Shown: positions 1-27,807, counted from the first letter of the stretch. The stretch is DNA of 64,000 bases from Siphlonurus alternatus (GCA_949825025.1 OX463779.1:45121520-45185519); one strand, 5' to 3'. Numbers and translations are program-made. Notes: generated from the sequence alone by a model not told the origin.

Positions 1-212
1 GCAAATAGAAATCTACGTACTGCAAATTGGCATTTTTGAGGAATTTTAAAATTTAGTTAAAAGTATAATATTATGAAATATTGATATTGTTACAATTGTT
101 AAATACAGTAATAAATTAAAAAGGGCAAATAAATGTTACAAAAAAAGTCATATTTTTTCCTCCTGTGAAAATACAGAAATTAGCACAATGTTTCTGTTTC
201 TTATTAATTATT

Positions 213-786
213 ACCTAATGGGGAATTATCTTACAACTCAAATTTTAATTTAACTACTATATTATGATAGGGTACATATTAACAATAAGTTTGACTTAAG
301 TTTCAACTTTTTAAACTCAAATTTGGGGACACTGAAGGGATTAGAATAAGGGGCAAAGTATGACACCCGCGCGCAAACCTGAAAACTCTGACGTAGAAAC
401 TCCCTCGTTAACACACAACAACTGCCTGATATCATAGTTTGAGCGTCAAGGAGTGATTGGCTATAAATTTTAGTAACACGATCGAAATCAGCAGGTTTTT
501 CCACCCTAGAATCATTAGTTTTGTCCCTAATATCAGTTTACTTTAAGAGTGATGTGATAATCGAAAATACAAATATATTGCAGGAAAAATTCGTCTGCTA
601 GGCAGAGGCTAGGCAGTTTCTACGTCACGTTTTGGCGCTTAATTCAAAAGAAGGAAGATTTTTAAAAAATTCCCATGTCTCCAATTTTGAAAATTGAAAC
701 TTTTTTGTTTTGGGATATTTAGTTTCAAGGCATAGAGCATCTGAAAAAAAAAAAATATAAATAAATGTAGGAGAATTCCCCATTAG
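213..786. mobile_element. MITE-like inverted repeat (family U)
   Basis: The outer ends are inverted copies of TAATGGGGAATT (near 215) and AATTCCCCATTA (near 774). Inner segments also pair imperfectly: the AAATTTGGGGAC region near 320 with GTCTCCAATTTTG near 675, and GACGTAGAAACT near 391 with GTTTCTACGTCA near 617. The ends can be read as flanked by TA. No coding capacity is visible. It lies in the intron just upstream of the exon at 833. Outside it, bases 1-212 hold nothing recognisable. Confidence 0.5.
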
Positions 787-832
787 CTGAACTGCATCAT
801 TATTTCCCCTCTCATGCCGACTCTTATTGCAG

Positions 833-2761
833 CTACCACCAGAAAGTGCCGTACGACCCTCCTCAGCTGGAACTCAAGGCTACATACGGGTTAGTGAAGC
901 CCGAGGCATGGACTCTGCCCCCGCCAAGCCCCCTGTGGAACCCAGCCTCGTATGCAGCCTTTGACACCTCAATGGCCAACGCCAGAGATCCTGCAAACTC
1001 GGTAAATCCATTCATTCATATCTCTGGTTACAAGTGGAAGAAAATTAATTTAGAAAATGGAACTACAGCCTAATTTCTGCAATGAGTAAAGGGGAAGAAA
1101 AATCATAGAAATAATGGATTCAGTATACAATAAAACCTTTATTTTATGAAGTTGAAGATATCAAAAAAATTAATCACTATGCAAATTTAAGCTTTGTAAA
1201 ATCAAGGTCCTTGCAGAAAACATCCATTAAAACAAATTATTGTAATGAATCAACAATTTATTTTAATAAAAACTTATTAAGCATGAATCTCAGTTGATTG
1301 AGATCCTGGCCCCCTTGAATTCAATAAGGCCATAAATTTTTTACTTGGATCTGTTTTATCAGTTTGTGAAAATTGAGGTAGAAGTTTAACATGGATCTTT
1401 AATTATGGACACGGAAAACAGAAAAGGCGCAGTTATGGGAAAAACACCATCTTGAATTTGCTCAAACCATAATAAGCAATTAAGTTCTAGAACATTTTCA
1501 AATTTATTTCATTTGATTCCTTCTTACAAAAATATTCTACAGTACCGGTACATATTACTCCAAAGTATAGTTACCGAGAAGCTTCAACATTGACGACACA
1601 ATTCTCTCAGCCAATGAAAATCTAGCGCGCGAACTGCGCGCAACAACATGTTTTATCAAGCTTCCTATCCTTTAACCCAGCGGTACCTGTTTTTTAACTT
1701 TTTCCGACGGTTCTTATGAAGGGCAAGATTAATAATTCATATGAGCCACGAGAAAGATCACTTTACACGACATAAAAAATATTCAAGATTTTGTGTAGCA
1801 TAGAATTTGAACGAAAAAATAAATAATATTCTTCTCCTAACAAACCTTATGGAGCGATGTCAGAATGCGGCGCTGTAGCATTTTTACGTTGAAGCTTGTC
1901 ATTGTTAATCATTAATTTTATTTATTCAAATGATAGAAATGAAGGGAGAGACGTAAAAGTTTGTGATTTACCCGATCAAATAGCCAATTGCGCAGTGATG
2001 TGAAATTCGCGCGAAGATTGGTTCGCGAATATGCGCATGCGAATATGCACGCAAATGCGTGCAAATGCGCGAAAGATACTTTCAAGATGGCGGCCGTGCG
2101 CAATTAAAATCACGTGAGCACCGGCCTCGGCAGCCTGAAAGGCCGATTGCTTTAATTTCATAATTAATTAACTCTAATTTAATCCAAACACTAATTAAGC
2201 AAGGGATTATACCAAGAAAAATAAGAAAAGACTCTCTGTAGCATTTACTGTAGCTTTAACCAGTCTAAAATTGCTATTTTTGTGGCGGGAAAGTCAAATT
2301 TCAATATTCGCGAATATGCGCGCATATGCGGCCGCAGATTGCCCGCGAATATGCGAGGACTAACATCACTGCAATTGTGTATTATAATGATCCACAAATA
2401 ACTTGAGACGACTTGAAAATATAAATTTGCTAAAATCGTGAATTTCGTAAAATTGAGGTTTTACTGAATATATAGAATTTCCAAACGGATAACATACGTG
2501 TTTGTCTAAAAAAAAAAAAAAAAATACATTTTAGGTTCAAAGAAAAGATGTTTCAAATATATAATATGGAAACACAGTTTTTAAAAGGAAAGATGCTTTA
2601 TCTTCCGTAGTATCACACTGATTTCCTTTTTATAATATAAATGTGTTGTGATGTAGAAAGCTGCGGTGAAAGCTGAAGGTGACCTTCCCGCAGTTAAGGA
2701 AGTCAATGTGCACCAGTCGGGAACGGACCCAAAGAACTCCAGCGGCTGCTCCATCCAGTAA
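833..2761 (+). CDS. Unidentified gene, last two coding exons, C-terminal CAAX box
   Basis: Exon 833-1001 follows a pyrimidine-rich acceptor (ttattgcag). It is entered with two bases of a codon already used, encodes 56 residues starting YHQKVPYDPPQLEL, and ends at a GTAAAT donor in phase 0. The next acceptor (gatgtag) opens exon 2657-2761 in phase 0. This encodes 34 residues ending SSGCSIQ and a TAA stop. The first exon is Pro/Trp/Tyr-rich and the second is hydrophilic. The final CSIQ fits a CAAX prenylation box and would predict a farnesylated, membrane-associated protein. I do not recognise the family. The 5' exons are outside the window. Codon use and GC content stand out from the AT-rich surroundings, and the phases agree across the intron, so the exons are probably real. 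Confidence 0.55.
1283..1577 (+). mobile_element. Dispersed MITE family F, copy 1 (degraded)
   Basis: This copy aligns by eye with 16421-16756 and 46370-46712. Shared segments include ATGAATCTCAGTTGATTGAG at the left end, TGAAAATTGAGGTAGAAG in the middle and TTGCTCAAACCATAA on the right. The terminal GATTAATCTCAGTT inverted repeat seen in the other copies is lost at the right end here. Confidence 0.6.
1564..1910 (+). mobile_element. Dispersed repeat E, copy 1
   Basis: About 340 bp that recur in inverted orientation at 58533-58868. Shared landmarks include TCTCAGCCAATGAAAATCTA, the GCGCGCGAACTGCGCGC hairpin, CAGCGGTACCTG and GCGATGTCAGAATGCGGCGC. The ends carry AAGCTTCAA-type inverted termini, so this is a non-autonomous DNA element. 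No ORF is visible. Confidence 0.65.
1930..2360. repeat. GCGAATATGCGC-rich tract
   Basis: Short palindromic words related to CGCGAATATGCG and ATGCGCATGCG recur near 2013-2075 and 2305-2360, in otherwise AT-rich intron DNA between the two exons of the first gene. It may be a degraded hairpin element or an NRF-1-like motif cluster. No coding sense is seen. Confidence 0.3.
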
Positions 2762-4202
2762 CTACCAGAGGAACAAAATGACAATGGTTCAAGAAAGTTA
2801 TTTCTGTAAGGCATTACAAACAAAGTTTTATGTATTATAATTGCTATTCACTATGGTCTTTTCATGTTGTGTATGTAAAGTACGTTCTTCACAATGATAA
2901 GAGATGTTTCCATCTGCCAAAATAGCTTGCAGCCTTTGTTGCGAAATGACCCTTGCGTCAAAATATTTTAAGCTTTTACTTTTCTCAATATTTCCATCAC
3001 GTTTTGTTTTTGTTGATTGCAATATTTACTTATTATGTATTCAATTTTATTGATTTGTTGCACTTTCTTTTTTTAATTTGAAAATTTATTTATTTGTAAA
3101 TACCTAAGTTGTTATAATAACTATAATGTTCCTATTGCTTTAATGTGTGCGTGTACTGTAATTAAATTTAAGTCATTTCAGTATTAATATTTAATATACT
3201 GAATTAAATTCACTCTTAACCAAAAAAAAAACAAAATATATATATATAATTATATTATATACTTCAAGCAGTTTTTTTTTTTATTATTATTACTGTGGAT
3301 TTGTCTTTATAATTTTCAAAATCTTGTGATTCTGTATTTATTAATAGAATTAATACTTTGGTGTGGTTAGTTAATTTTTGCTCTCTTACTCCTAATGTTG
3401 TTTCAAATATCTCACAAATAAGACAAATCAGAGTAACATACATAGTATAATAAAATATAATAAGTAAAAACTGCAAAGCGGATAAAATCCAACTACCAAT
3501 ATTCATTTCACTATCAAAATATCAAGAACACATTTTTTTATATAAAATATTGTATTATTTAATGAAAATATATAGTAATAATATATATCACTACGTAGAA
3601 ATTGAAGTCACATTTATATAGAGAAAATTGTATGTGAGTTTAGTCATAAAATGTATATTTCTTGTCATCAGCTAATATACAGCAAAATTATTTTTATTAA
3701 CTTCAATGCAATATGTGTTGTAGACAGATAAATATAAGACAAATCAGATTCATGTTGATTGTGTGCCTGCTATGTACTTAAATTTTATTTTTTATTTCGA
3801 TACTTAATTTAGCAACGTAATTAAATAGAAGTTAGCTGTGTGTGGTCAGAGAAATGTCTTTAAAAAAAAATATATATTTTTCTGACTAAAATATTTTAGA
3901 TCATCAACATTTTTCATTTTATATCATTACTAATTATATTAAAAATATAAAATGGTCTTTATAATATAGTCTAGATTCTTTTTATTAAAAAATAAATAAA
4001 AAATAATTCTTCATATTGTTCACTCCTAATCAAATTTATGGTTGCTGATTCACTGCACCCTTCACATGCTCGAATCTGGTTCATTATTACAATTGTTTTA
4101 GTATTTTAATATATTAATGTATAATAGAAAGTAGTGTGACTGCATGTGGAGTGGGCCTTTTTCAAGTACAATTAATAAATAATTATACTTATTTTTACTG
4201 CA
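2762..4202. other. AT-rich intergenic stretch, nothing recognised
   Basis: This lies downstream of the CAAX gene stop. It contains short A, T and TA runs and small chance ORFs with no homology I recognise. No clear AATAAA signal follows the stop codon within the first 100 bases. Confidence 0.5.
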
Positions 4203-4470
4203 GCTTTAAATGGTGTAGAGTGCCTGACTCTTGTCCGAGAAGTCCCTGGTTTAAATCCCAAAAATGTCGCACTTTTTTTTGTGACATGGTATGGGTGTGA
4301 CTGAGGACTAGATGATGGAGTTGGTAGGAGGAAGGCAGCTTCAACTGTCTTTACTCTGCCAGGCTAAGTTCTGTTGGATACAACATACGCACATGCCCCA
4401 CTAAGAAACAGTATTGGGCGTCTGGTGTGTGTAGTGTTGAAAAACAAGTTCCGCCGTTGGTAATCAAGCA
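4203..4470 (+). mobile_element. tRNA-derived SINE, copy 1
   Basis: The head resembles a tRNA gene: a degraded A box (TGGTGTAGAGTGCC) and a B box (GGTTTAAATCC) separated by TGACTCTTG. The tail shares GAGTTGGTAGGAGGAAGGCAG and ACTCTGC with the reverse complement of 25605-25872. The tRNA part cannot fold fully because the acceptor stem and A box are damaged. It is therefore a SINE copy and not a tRNA gene. Confidence 0.75.
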
Positions 4471-4939
4471 ATCAACTCGTAATATAATCAAGTTAAAGAT
4501 CGGGTCCCTATTTTTATTGGTCTCAACTATAACAAAGGAAACGGTGAATTTATTAAAATAAAAAAATATATTGTATTATTTGTTCTTGTTTGCAATATCA
4601 TTCTGGTTTTGATATTTTGTAAATTATTTGTGTGAATTTGTCACTGCAGTGTAAGACTGCAATAAGTGTTACAATAATTATAAATATATCTGGCACTGGA
4701 AAATAGATAGTGCCATAATTAAATATTATTACAATTATATAGCTATAATATATGACAATAATCTAATACGGTATATAGTGTCATAGTTCACAATTCATAG
4801 CATATAGAATAATATTTTGGTATAGCAATTAATACAAAATAAATACTAACAATCATAACGAAAAATAAATCTAACTGAAAATTTATTTTGACAATTGTTA
4901 TTCATATATGACATTATATATTGCTATTTTAGTTAGCCT

Positions 4940-5297
4940 TTAAGGGTAAGGTAACGCTACCAATGTTAAAAAAAATCTCGCACACAAAAATTCTGAAAAA
5001 AATTGAAAATGTTCTCCTCTACACCCCCTATCAGTAGCTAAAATATCAGGCATACAAATTCGATCTAGTTTTTGAGTTATGAATTTTTAAAGTTGACTAC
5101 TTTAACATGGAGAAATGGAAATCCCATGTCAAATTAGTCAACTTTAAAAATTCCTAACTCAAAAACTAGATCGAATTTGTATACCTGATATTTTAGCTAC
5201 TGATAGGGGGTGTAGAGGAGAACATTTTAATTTTTTTTCATGATTTTTGTACGAGGGATTTTTTTTTTTAACATTGGTGGCGTTACCTTACCCTTAA
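4940..5297. mobile_element. TTAA-flanked palindromic MITE (family A), copy 1
   Basis: A hairpin element with inverted termini GGGTAAGGTAACGC...GCGTTACCTTACCC, flanked on both sides by TTAA (4940-4943 and 5294-5297). The two arms match almost fully, for example CTAGTTTTTGAGTTATGAAT against its complement. TTAA target duplication is typical of piggyBac-type transposition. Related copies are at 10263, 27862, 44152 and 45057. Confidence 0.8.
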
Positions 5298-5934
5298 TTG
5301 TGGGATATTCTGGAAATTATAGCCTATTTTAAATATTCCTCTGAAGATTGATTTTGCTGTCTTGGATCTATTAATTATTTCATTTTTATAATGTTCTTTT
5401 AAAAACAACAAACTCATTCATCATGGTTGCTCAAAAACTAATAAATGATTTGAAAATCAAGTCAGTCGTTTTTGTATGGGATTTTCCCAGGTAAAAAATA
5501 AAATAGTTGGTCTATGAGTAAAAAAAAAAAAAAAAAAATGTATGCTTTTTTGAGCAACGGTGATGGAGAGAGTTTGTGGGTTTGACGGAACATATCATCC
5601 GTATAATGGATGAGATATGTAGAGAAACTACCAAACCTTTTAATTGCTATTACTTTGTGAATTTATGTTTAGTTCATTTTAACCCAAAATTCAACCCACT
5701 CAGTCCACATCCTTTAACCCCTTTTTACTTTAAATAAGACATACAGAAAATAATTTATATTTTGAATTATTATTTCTGATATATTAGATGGCTTTAATTT
5801 ATAGTCTTGCCTCATGCTTTTAGTTTGAAAAGTTTCTAATGCAGCAAAGCTCATAAAACTTGCCTAATATTGCTCATCGCTTATTAATATTTAAACAAAA
5901 AAAGTTTGTTGTTGCAGCAGAAATTGACGAGTAG
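5298..5934. other. Intergenic stretch, nothing recognised
   Basis: AT-rich DNA with an A run near 5521-5538. There is a weak internal match between CTCATTCATCATGGTTGCTC near 5412 and GAGCAACGGTGATGGAGAG near 5555, which may be an old hairpin. No gene is visible. Confidence 0.35.
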
Positions 5935-6089
5935 CAGGCGCGGATCCAAAACCAAATTTTGGAAGGGGCTATCTCTAGAAGGCCAAATTAAAAAAAAGGG
6001 GTGGGGGAAATGCCTATATTGTCCATGTTAAATCCAAAATTTTGGAAGGGGCTGCAGCACCCCCAGCCACCCCCCTGGATACGTGCCTG
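5935..6089. mobile_element. hAT-like MITE, copy 1
   Basis: Inverted termini CAGGCGCGGATCCA...TGGATACGTGCCTG. The flanking octamers acgagtag and actagcag agree at 6 of 8 positions, compatible with a decayed 8-bp target duplication. The interior has GGAAGGGGCTGCAGC and a run of C. A second copy is at 53535-53706. Confidence 0.7.
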
Positions 6090-6401
6090 ACTAGCAGTAA
6101 CTAGCTAACGACAGTATTCTAATATTGAATGCATACAGCATTTTGTGTTTATGCCTCCGTTCCATGTCCTGCTACTTCTAAAAAGTACTGTATACATGCA
6201 AATAAAATAATATATTTCACAGATATAATATGAAATATTATTTATTTAGTACCTGCTGAATTGAAGCACTTAAAACAGTTAGTACAAATAATACAGACAT
6301 AAAGGCAGAGCAAAAGTTGGTAAACTGTACAGCATATCATTTCACTTTATAAGTAATTTTATAACAAATAGATTTTGTTTGAATCAAGTGATTTAGTACT
6401 G

Positions 6402-6413
6402 TTTATTTTTATT
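6402..6413 (-). terminator. POMP polyadenylation signals
   Basis: Two overlapping-register AATAAA hexamers on the - strand, about 125 bases downstream of the POMP stop codon. Confidence 0.5.
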
Positions 6414-6535
6414 TTGCATTAATACATTTTTATATTACTTTTGCTCTGTCATGCTCTTGCAACATAACTGATGATTTTTTTTAAAAAAAAAGGGATAAAC
6501 GAAAATTAATTTGGAAAAAAGATGCTGATGAGAAT

Positions 6536-7106
6536 TCAGAGCAGACCAAGAACACGTTCCATCTCTGCACTCGGCACCCCCATTTTCTCTCGATTTTCGG
6601 GCATGTTGAGCACGTCACAGAAGTCGATGGTGGTGTCTGTGTCAGTGAGTACGGCCGCTCCAAGACGCTCGCTGTGCAGGAAAGGCAAACGACCTCCAGC
6701 CAAATTGGCAGCACGACGTTCCATTTGCAACCTCAACGGAGCATGGAGACCTTGAGTAGCTCGAAGCACTCGCATTTGCATGCGCTCATGCTCTGCTGCA
6801 TACTACAGAAATACAAATGAAACAGTTAGTATAATGTGAAGTTATTGTATCAAATGCTTCAAATTTAATGCTTACATTTTGTTCAGACTTCTCCAGAGGG
6901 TGAGCAGAATCAAGCTTATTACGGGTTGATGGAATCCTTATACAAATAGGTTTTGTTAGCACAATTAATATCTCATTTACAAGAGAAATAAACATCAAAG
7001 TACACTCTTACCCGTAAGTTAAAACAGGAGGGACTTCATAAACGCCAGATTTTGCTTTCAGACCCTGCAGGCCTGTTGTAGAATTGCAGGTGGAGGACAG
7101 GTTCAT
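6536..7106 (-). CDS. Pomp: Proteasome maturation protein POMP (UMP1)
   Basis: POMP is the chaperone that brings half-proteasomes together and is degraded as the first substrate of the finished 20S core. Three coding exons were read on the - strand: 7106-7012, 6936-6876 and 6802-6536. All have GT-AG introns and consistent phase, giving 140 residues. Human POMP has 141. Family hallmarks are the SAHPLEKSEQN segment (residues 43-53), the QGLHAPLRLQME core, RLPFLHS and the C-terminal ERVLGLL. The start is ATG at 7106 (MNLSSTCN), matching the family's short N-terminus. An upstream exon ending in a strong GTAAGT donor at 7262 may be its 5' leader and carries a small uORF. Confidence 0.93.
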
Positions 7107-7118
7107 GACTGCTTTGTA

Positions 7119-7321
7119 ACTGTAAGGTGAAATAATGATTAAATAAAGAAAATTTCAATACGAATAACACGATATTAAATTCAAGAGTATTCTAACGAAG
7201 TAAATGAACAGTTCTTACTCCTAAAAGTACAATGCTTTTTTAATAATATAAGAAAACTTACCGGATGACAATGCAAAGAAGATGACAGTATTTTTTGTAA
7301 ATAAATTGCGCAGAACGGCCA
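7119..7321 (-). promoter_or_regulatory. Candidate POMP 5' leader exon and uORF
   Basis: On the - strand an ATG at 7321 in good context (aacATGG) opens 20 codons to a CCG|GTAAGT donor at 7262. The acceptor tcaccttacag opens an exon at 7119 leading to the POMP ATG. Spliced this way, the upstream frame runs 25 codons and stops at a TGA that overlaps the POMP start as ATGA. Using the alternative AG four codons further on would instead fuse it in frame to POMP. The exon is unproven. Confidence 0.4.
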
Positions 7322-7587
7322 TGTTGTTTTTTTAAAGAAAAGGCGCAAAAATTTGAATTTAGTTTTTTAAGCGCCTCCAGGGTCTCTGAAGCGCCTCAGC
7401 CTTTCAGTTTTTGAGGAAATTTGCCTCTATTTTCATCTATTTTACACTTTACACAGGTTAACGTTAGCTAAATGCTAAATAGTTAGGATTCAGAATATTA
7501 TTCAGATTGCTTACGGAATTTCTCAGATAAGATTGCCCTATTTTTTTATATTTAGAATTTAGAGAATAAAATAACATTAAAAAATTA

Positions 7588-7780
7588 TTGGCTTTGGACC
7601 ATTGCACTTCCGGTTCATTGACAAAAGCTGTAGCGTCCATCCTGGCTGAGGTTTCCACGTTTCCCTCAGCCGCAGGCAAATGCCGGGATGGATTTGCAAG
7701 GCCGTGGCCACCGGGCCGCCCCCGTTCCAGAAGAGCCCGCGAAACGCTCAAGTTATTAGGGTTTCGGAAGGTTCGGGGTT
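7588..7780. promoter_or_regulatory. GC-rich CpG-containing island upstream of POMP
   Basis: About 190 bp clearly richer in G+C and CpG than the surroundings. It contains CACTTCCGGTT (ETS-like) and GGGCCGCCCCCGTT (GC-box-like). The position about 500 bp upstream of the POMP ATG suggests a promoter or 5' UTR. Small ORFs on both strands have no recognisable homology. Confidence 0.35.
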
Positions 7781-7808
7781 TCAAGTAGTATGTAATTAGT
7801 AAATACAA

Positions 7809-9882
7809 GTACCCAATAGGGTTTAATTAAAAAAATAAAAATAATAATATATATACCTCGATCTCAAATAATGTTTGTAATATATTAAGTTTTATATTAA
7901 ATATACAAACATATATTTTGCAGAGCACCACACAATTGTAATGAAATATATGCTGCAATTACATTATAAAAAGGTAGAAGAAAAAAACTTAATTCTGTAT
8001 GTATTTCCATAAGAAAACCATTGAGCCATGGTTTTAGCAAAATACACTATCAGGGTCTTTTAATTATGGTGAGTTTCTTCATTCAAAAAAGTTGTTTAAT
8101 TGCTTTTTTTTTTTTTTTTTTTTTTCCTTTCTTGCTTATGTGTGGAGGGAAAAGAGGAAGAAAAAATATTTTATCACTACAATAACCATTAACATTGTTT
8201 TTTTTTTTTTTAATCTATATTAAGCTATTGCTTTTATAATTTATTTAGTGGCAAATACAATGCACAAATAAAAAAAATAAGAAATAGATTATATAAATTA
8301 ATTTTTTATTACTGATCGATGCTTTTAGCTTTACATAGCAAGTAAAAACAAAATATTATTTTAGAGGGAAATATTTACAGTCAAAACATATTTAAATACA
8401 ATGAACTAGAACATTAAATGTACCCAGTGAAAAGTAGCTATAACTTATTACTGAAAGTTTAGTTGCACTTACAGTTGGTTGGTGAAAATTTATTGCAAAC
8501 ATTTCTACGTATAGAACCATATATTTTATAATACATCAAGAACAACCAAGATACAGAAACATATTTCCTAATTTATATCGAGAAAAATGTTTATATTTTA
8601 GCAATAAATTTGTAGTAAAACAAATAAATGTTCATACAGTAACTTTGATCAAGAATTTCAATTCATTTTAATTAATTTGATATTGCACTTAAATTAAATA
8701 ATATATAGCACATTTATGCAGCACCAAATAAAAAAATAATTAAGATAGTTGATTTAAACTAATAAGGTTTTTAATATTTTGTAATAACTTAATCAGTTGC
8801 TAAAATTATTCTACAGTAATGCAGAGTACTAAAACACTACCACTAATTTGGTAAAATGTTAACACAAAATCTAAATACATATTTTTTTTAAGAGTCTTAT
8901 CATGTTTACAGGGGAATCTTTTACAAACATATACCTTGCATGTAAATTTTGTGCTTTTTTAAATTAACTATACCAAAAAGATGCTGTTATGCTTGTGCAT
9001 GAGCATTAATTGCTTTTTACATTATTGAAAGTCTTGTACTTCGAGCATTGAAAGTAAAATTTATCACCCATTTTCAACTTCAGTTTATTGTTGTTGTTTT
9101 TTGCTACTTTAGTAGTTACTTAAAAACAATCATACACAGTTCACTGGAGCTCAATTTATATTTGGTAAAAAAATAATAAAGAAGTAAAGGAAATTCGTTT
9201 TAGACCGAAACTGAACACAGGTATTACAAAAATTAGTAGACAGCTTATATTAGCATACATAGTTCTTACAAGAAACTGATGAAAAATATACAAGAATGGA
9301 TCATGCAAAACATTTTTTCCCCCTTCTTATGTCCACGTATTGAAAAGGCAAGGAAATATTTTGTAAATATTCCAGGGTTACTGGCACTACAGGTTGGTGT
9401 ATTCATTGCTAAAAGCTTTCATCAGAATTACATTTTTTTTTAAAAACTACATAAAAAAAAATTGAATAAACTTTGAACACACTTTTTTCGATATAACACA
9501 TTCATACAGCTGGAATAGCAACAGGATAGTGGAATATTGAACACCTTTTACTAAATAATTTTATGAATACAAAGAAATACCCGACAGTATACCAAATTTT
9601 ATAAAATGTATTAAACAGAACCTTTATACTGTAGTATTGATTTGGAGAAAAAGAGCTCAAAAATTATGGAAGCCTGATTTTCATGAAATATTAAATATTT
9701 ATAATTTATTTTACTTTTTTTTTACACTTTTTTTTTTTAAATTTAATTTACTTGTAAAATATGTGTTTATAGTTTTTATGTATGATGTCTAATAATAATT
9801 ATATAAAGTCAAAAATACATTTTTTTTTTTTTTTACTATACAACTATATCTACGAAATGAATAATAATATTAAGAGTATATT
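7809..9882. other. AT-rich POMP-CYFIP intergenic stretch
   Basis: Long T runs near 8106-8126, 8200-8212, 9719-9741 and 9821-9834, and no ORF with recognisable content. It separates the POMP promoter side from the 3' end of CYFIP. No repeat family was identified here. Confidence 0.4.
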
Positions 9883-9888
9883 TTTATT
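9883..9888 (-). terminator. CYFIP polyadenylation signal
   Basis: AATAAA on the - strand, about 65 bases after the CYFIP stop codon. This implies a very short 3' UTR. Confidence 0.6.
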
Positions 9889-9954
9889 CAATTTGGTGCA
9901 GTTTTGACTGCACGTCCTTGGCTTAACCTTGTTCAAGCCCCTGGGATGTAGAGC

Positions 9955-26181
<16,227 letters not shown>

Positions 26182-26259
26182 TTAATAACAAACAGAAATT
26201 TTAGAGTCTTTTATACTGATTATCAATCAATTTAATGGATCTGGAGTTAATGTTTTTTA

Positions 26260-26650
26260 CAGTAAATGCATTCTTTTAACTGTTTAGTATGCATTACTGT
26301 ACGTAGAGTATGCATACTGTATCTATTCTATATTCTATTATATTCCATATCATACTGCATCTAAAAATGGAAGGATGTAAGTGACATTTACATTATTTAC
26401 TGTAGGTCGAGCTGGTCGAGTGCAGGTATGATATGCATATATGCATTCTGTAATTATGCATATGATTCACATGATGTGTATTTCGTAGACAGTGTGCATA
26501 TCACTTGCATATGCATACACTACAGTATGCATAAGATACCGTATATGCATACATATTGTAGGTACGGTAGACAAATGTACAGTATGAATACAGTATATTA
26601 TATAATATGCATTGATGATGCCCAACTCTGTTTACAGTATGCCTAAAAGA
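26260..26650. repeat. TATGCAT-rich tract upstream of CYFIP
   Basis: Many near-palindromic words related to TATGCATA and ATGCATAC recur in this 390-bp stretch. A smaller cluster lies at 36240-36365, just after TIMM8 exon 1. They may be tandemly decayed repeats or a cluster of octamer-like sites. Confidence 0.4.
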
Positions 26651-26829
26651 CGATTATGCTGTACGTGCCATAGGCTGTTTAGACATGAAAAAAACATAAT
26701 ACTACACTCATCTAGCATACTCAGTGGATCGTGGATTGATAACTTCCTGCCAATAATCTGTGGGAACATGACATCCCAAGCCAGGACTCCAGGAGACTGT
26801 GTTGTTGTCAGAAAATGTTCTGCATACAT
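26632..26829 (-). pseudogene. Possible transposase fragment
   Basis: A 65-codon open frame on the - strand contains SPGVLAWDVMF...GRKLSIHD, which loosely recalls the VMVWG...GR..L..IDG segment of Tc1/mariner-type transposases. Flanking parts are absent and the match is weak. It could be a chance ORF. Confidence 0.2.
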
Positions 26830-27132
26830 TCATATATTGCACAAGTATATAGTACATTTTAGGCTTACCTTGTCTTAAATTAAAGCACCTTATTACTTAT
26901 TAACTAATTTATTTCATTATAGGTTCAATATAATACATATTTATTTGCCTTTTCAATAAAATACACTCTAAACACGTCAATCCTTCTCTTGGGTGCGCCC
27001 TTTTCGTGTTGACAATACATGGAAAGTTGTCGTAATATTATTTTCGAATTTAGTCATTAAAAAATGTGTATAACAAAACAAAAACAAATTTTTACGTAAG
27101 CCTTGATGTCTATCTGCCGGCTAGCGCTGTTG

Positions 27133-27141
27133 CCAATGTTA
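27133..27141 (+). repeat. 9-bp target-site duplication, left (CCAATGTTA)
   Basis: CCAATGTTA abuts the left end of the foldback element. The identical 9-mer in the same orientation abuts the right end at 35956. Confidence 0.85.
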
Positions 27142-27618
27142 GGAACTGTCTGGGTCTACGCCGGTCGTAGACGCATTAAATCTACGCCGGAACTTTTTCA
27201 ATGTTCAAAACATCCGTGACGTCACCCGACGTAGCTCTATTAAACCTACGTCGGTTGTATGAAACATATGATTAATGACGTCACTGATATAACAAATGCA
27301 AACAACGAGGCTGAAGTTCAAATTTTTTACTCGATTCAATGACTCGATCGTACGAGTAATTAATAACTAATTATATATTATAGTAATTTATTGTAATAAT
27401 TGTAATAAACGGTATTTTAATATGCAGAGTCTATAATATATAGTAATTTTTATATTTATTTACTGTAAATATAATATATATATAGTGTATATATATTAAG
27501 TAAATAAAATTTTATTAAAATATATTATTAAATTAAATGTAGCAATTATAATATATATAAATACTAAAAAAAAATAAAAATAAATAAGGCAGTGCAAAAT
27601 TAAGCGGAGAGGTATTTA

Positions 27619-27800
27619 AAGTACAGTATAACAGATCTTAGTTTACCACTAAACAGCTCAGTAGACTAGACGGCGCCAGATATATCAGCCAATGAAAAGG
27701 CTAAAATGTCAGCTGGCCACCTTTTCATTGGCTGATATATCTGGCGCCGTCTAGTCTACTGAACTGTTTAGTGGTAAACTAAGATCTGTTATACTGTAGC
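27619..27800. mobile_element. Palindromic TA-flanked MITE in the left arm
   Basis: The long arms CAGTATAACAGATCTTAG / CTAAGATCTGTTATACTG also share GGCGCCAGATATATCAGCCA. The flanks read TA on each side, compatible with Tc1/mariner-type insertion. Similar sequence (AAACTAAGATTTGTTATACT) is seen at 13592. Confidence 0.75.
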
Positions 27801-27807
27801 TAGATTC

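Noticed and set aside
6522..6755. + strand 77-codon frame over POMP
   Set aside because: It is the antisense shadow of the POMP last exon.
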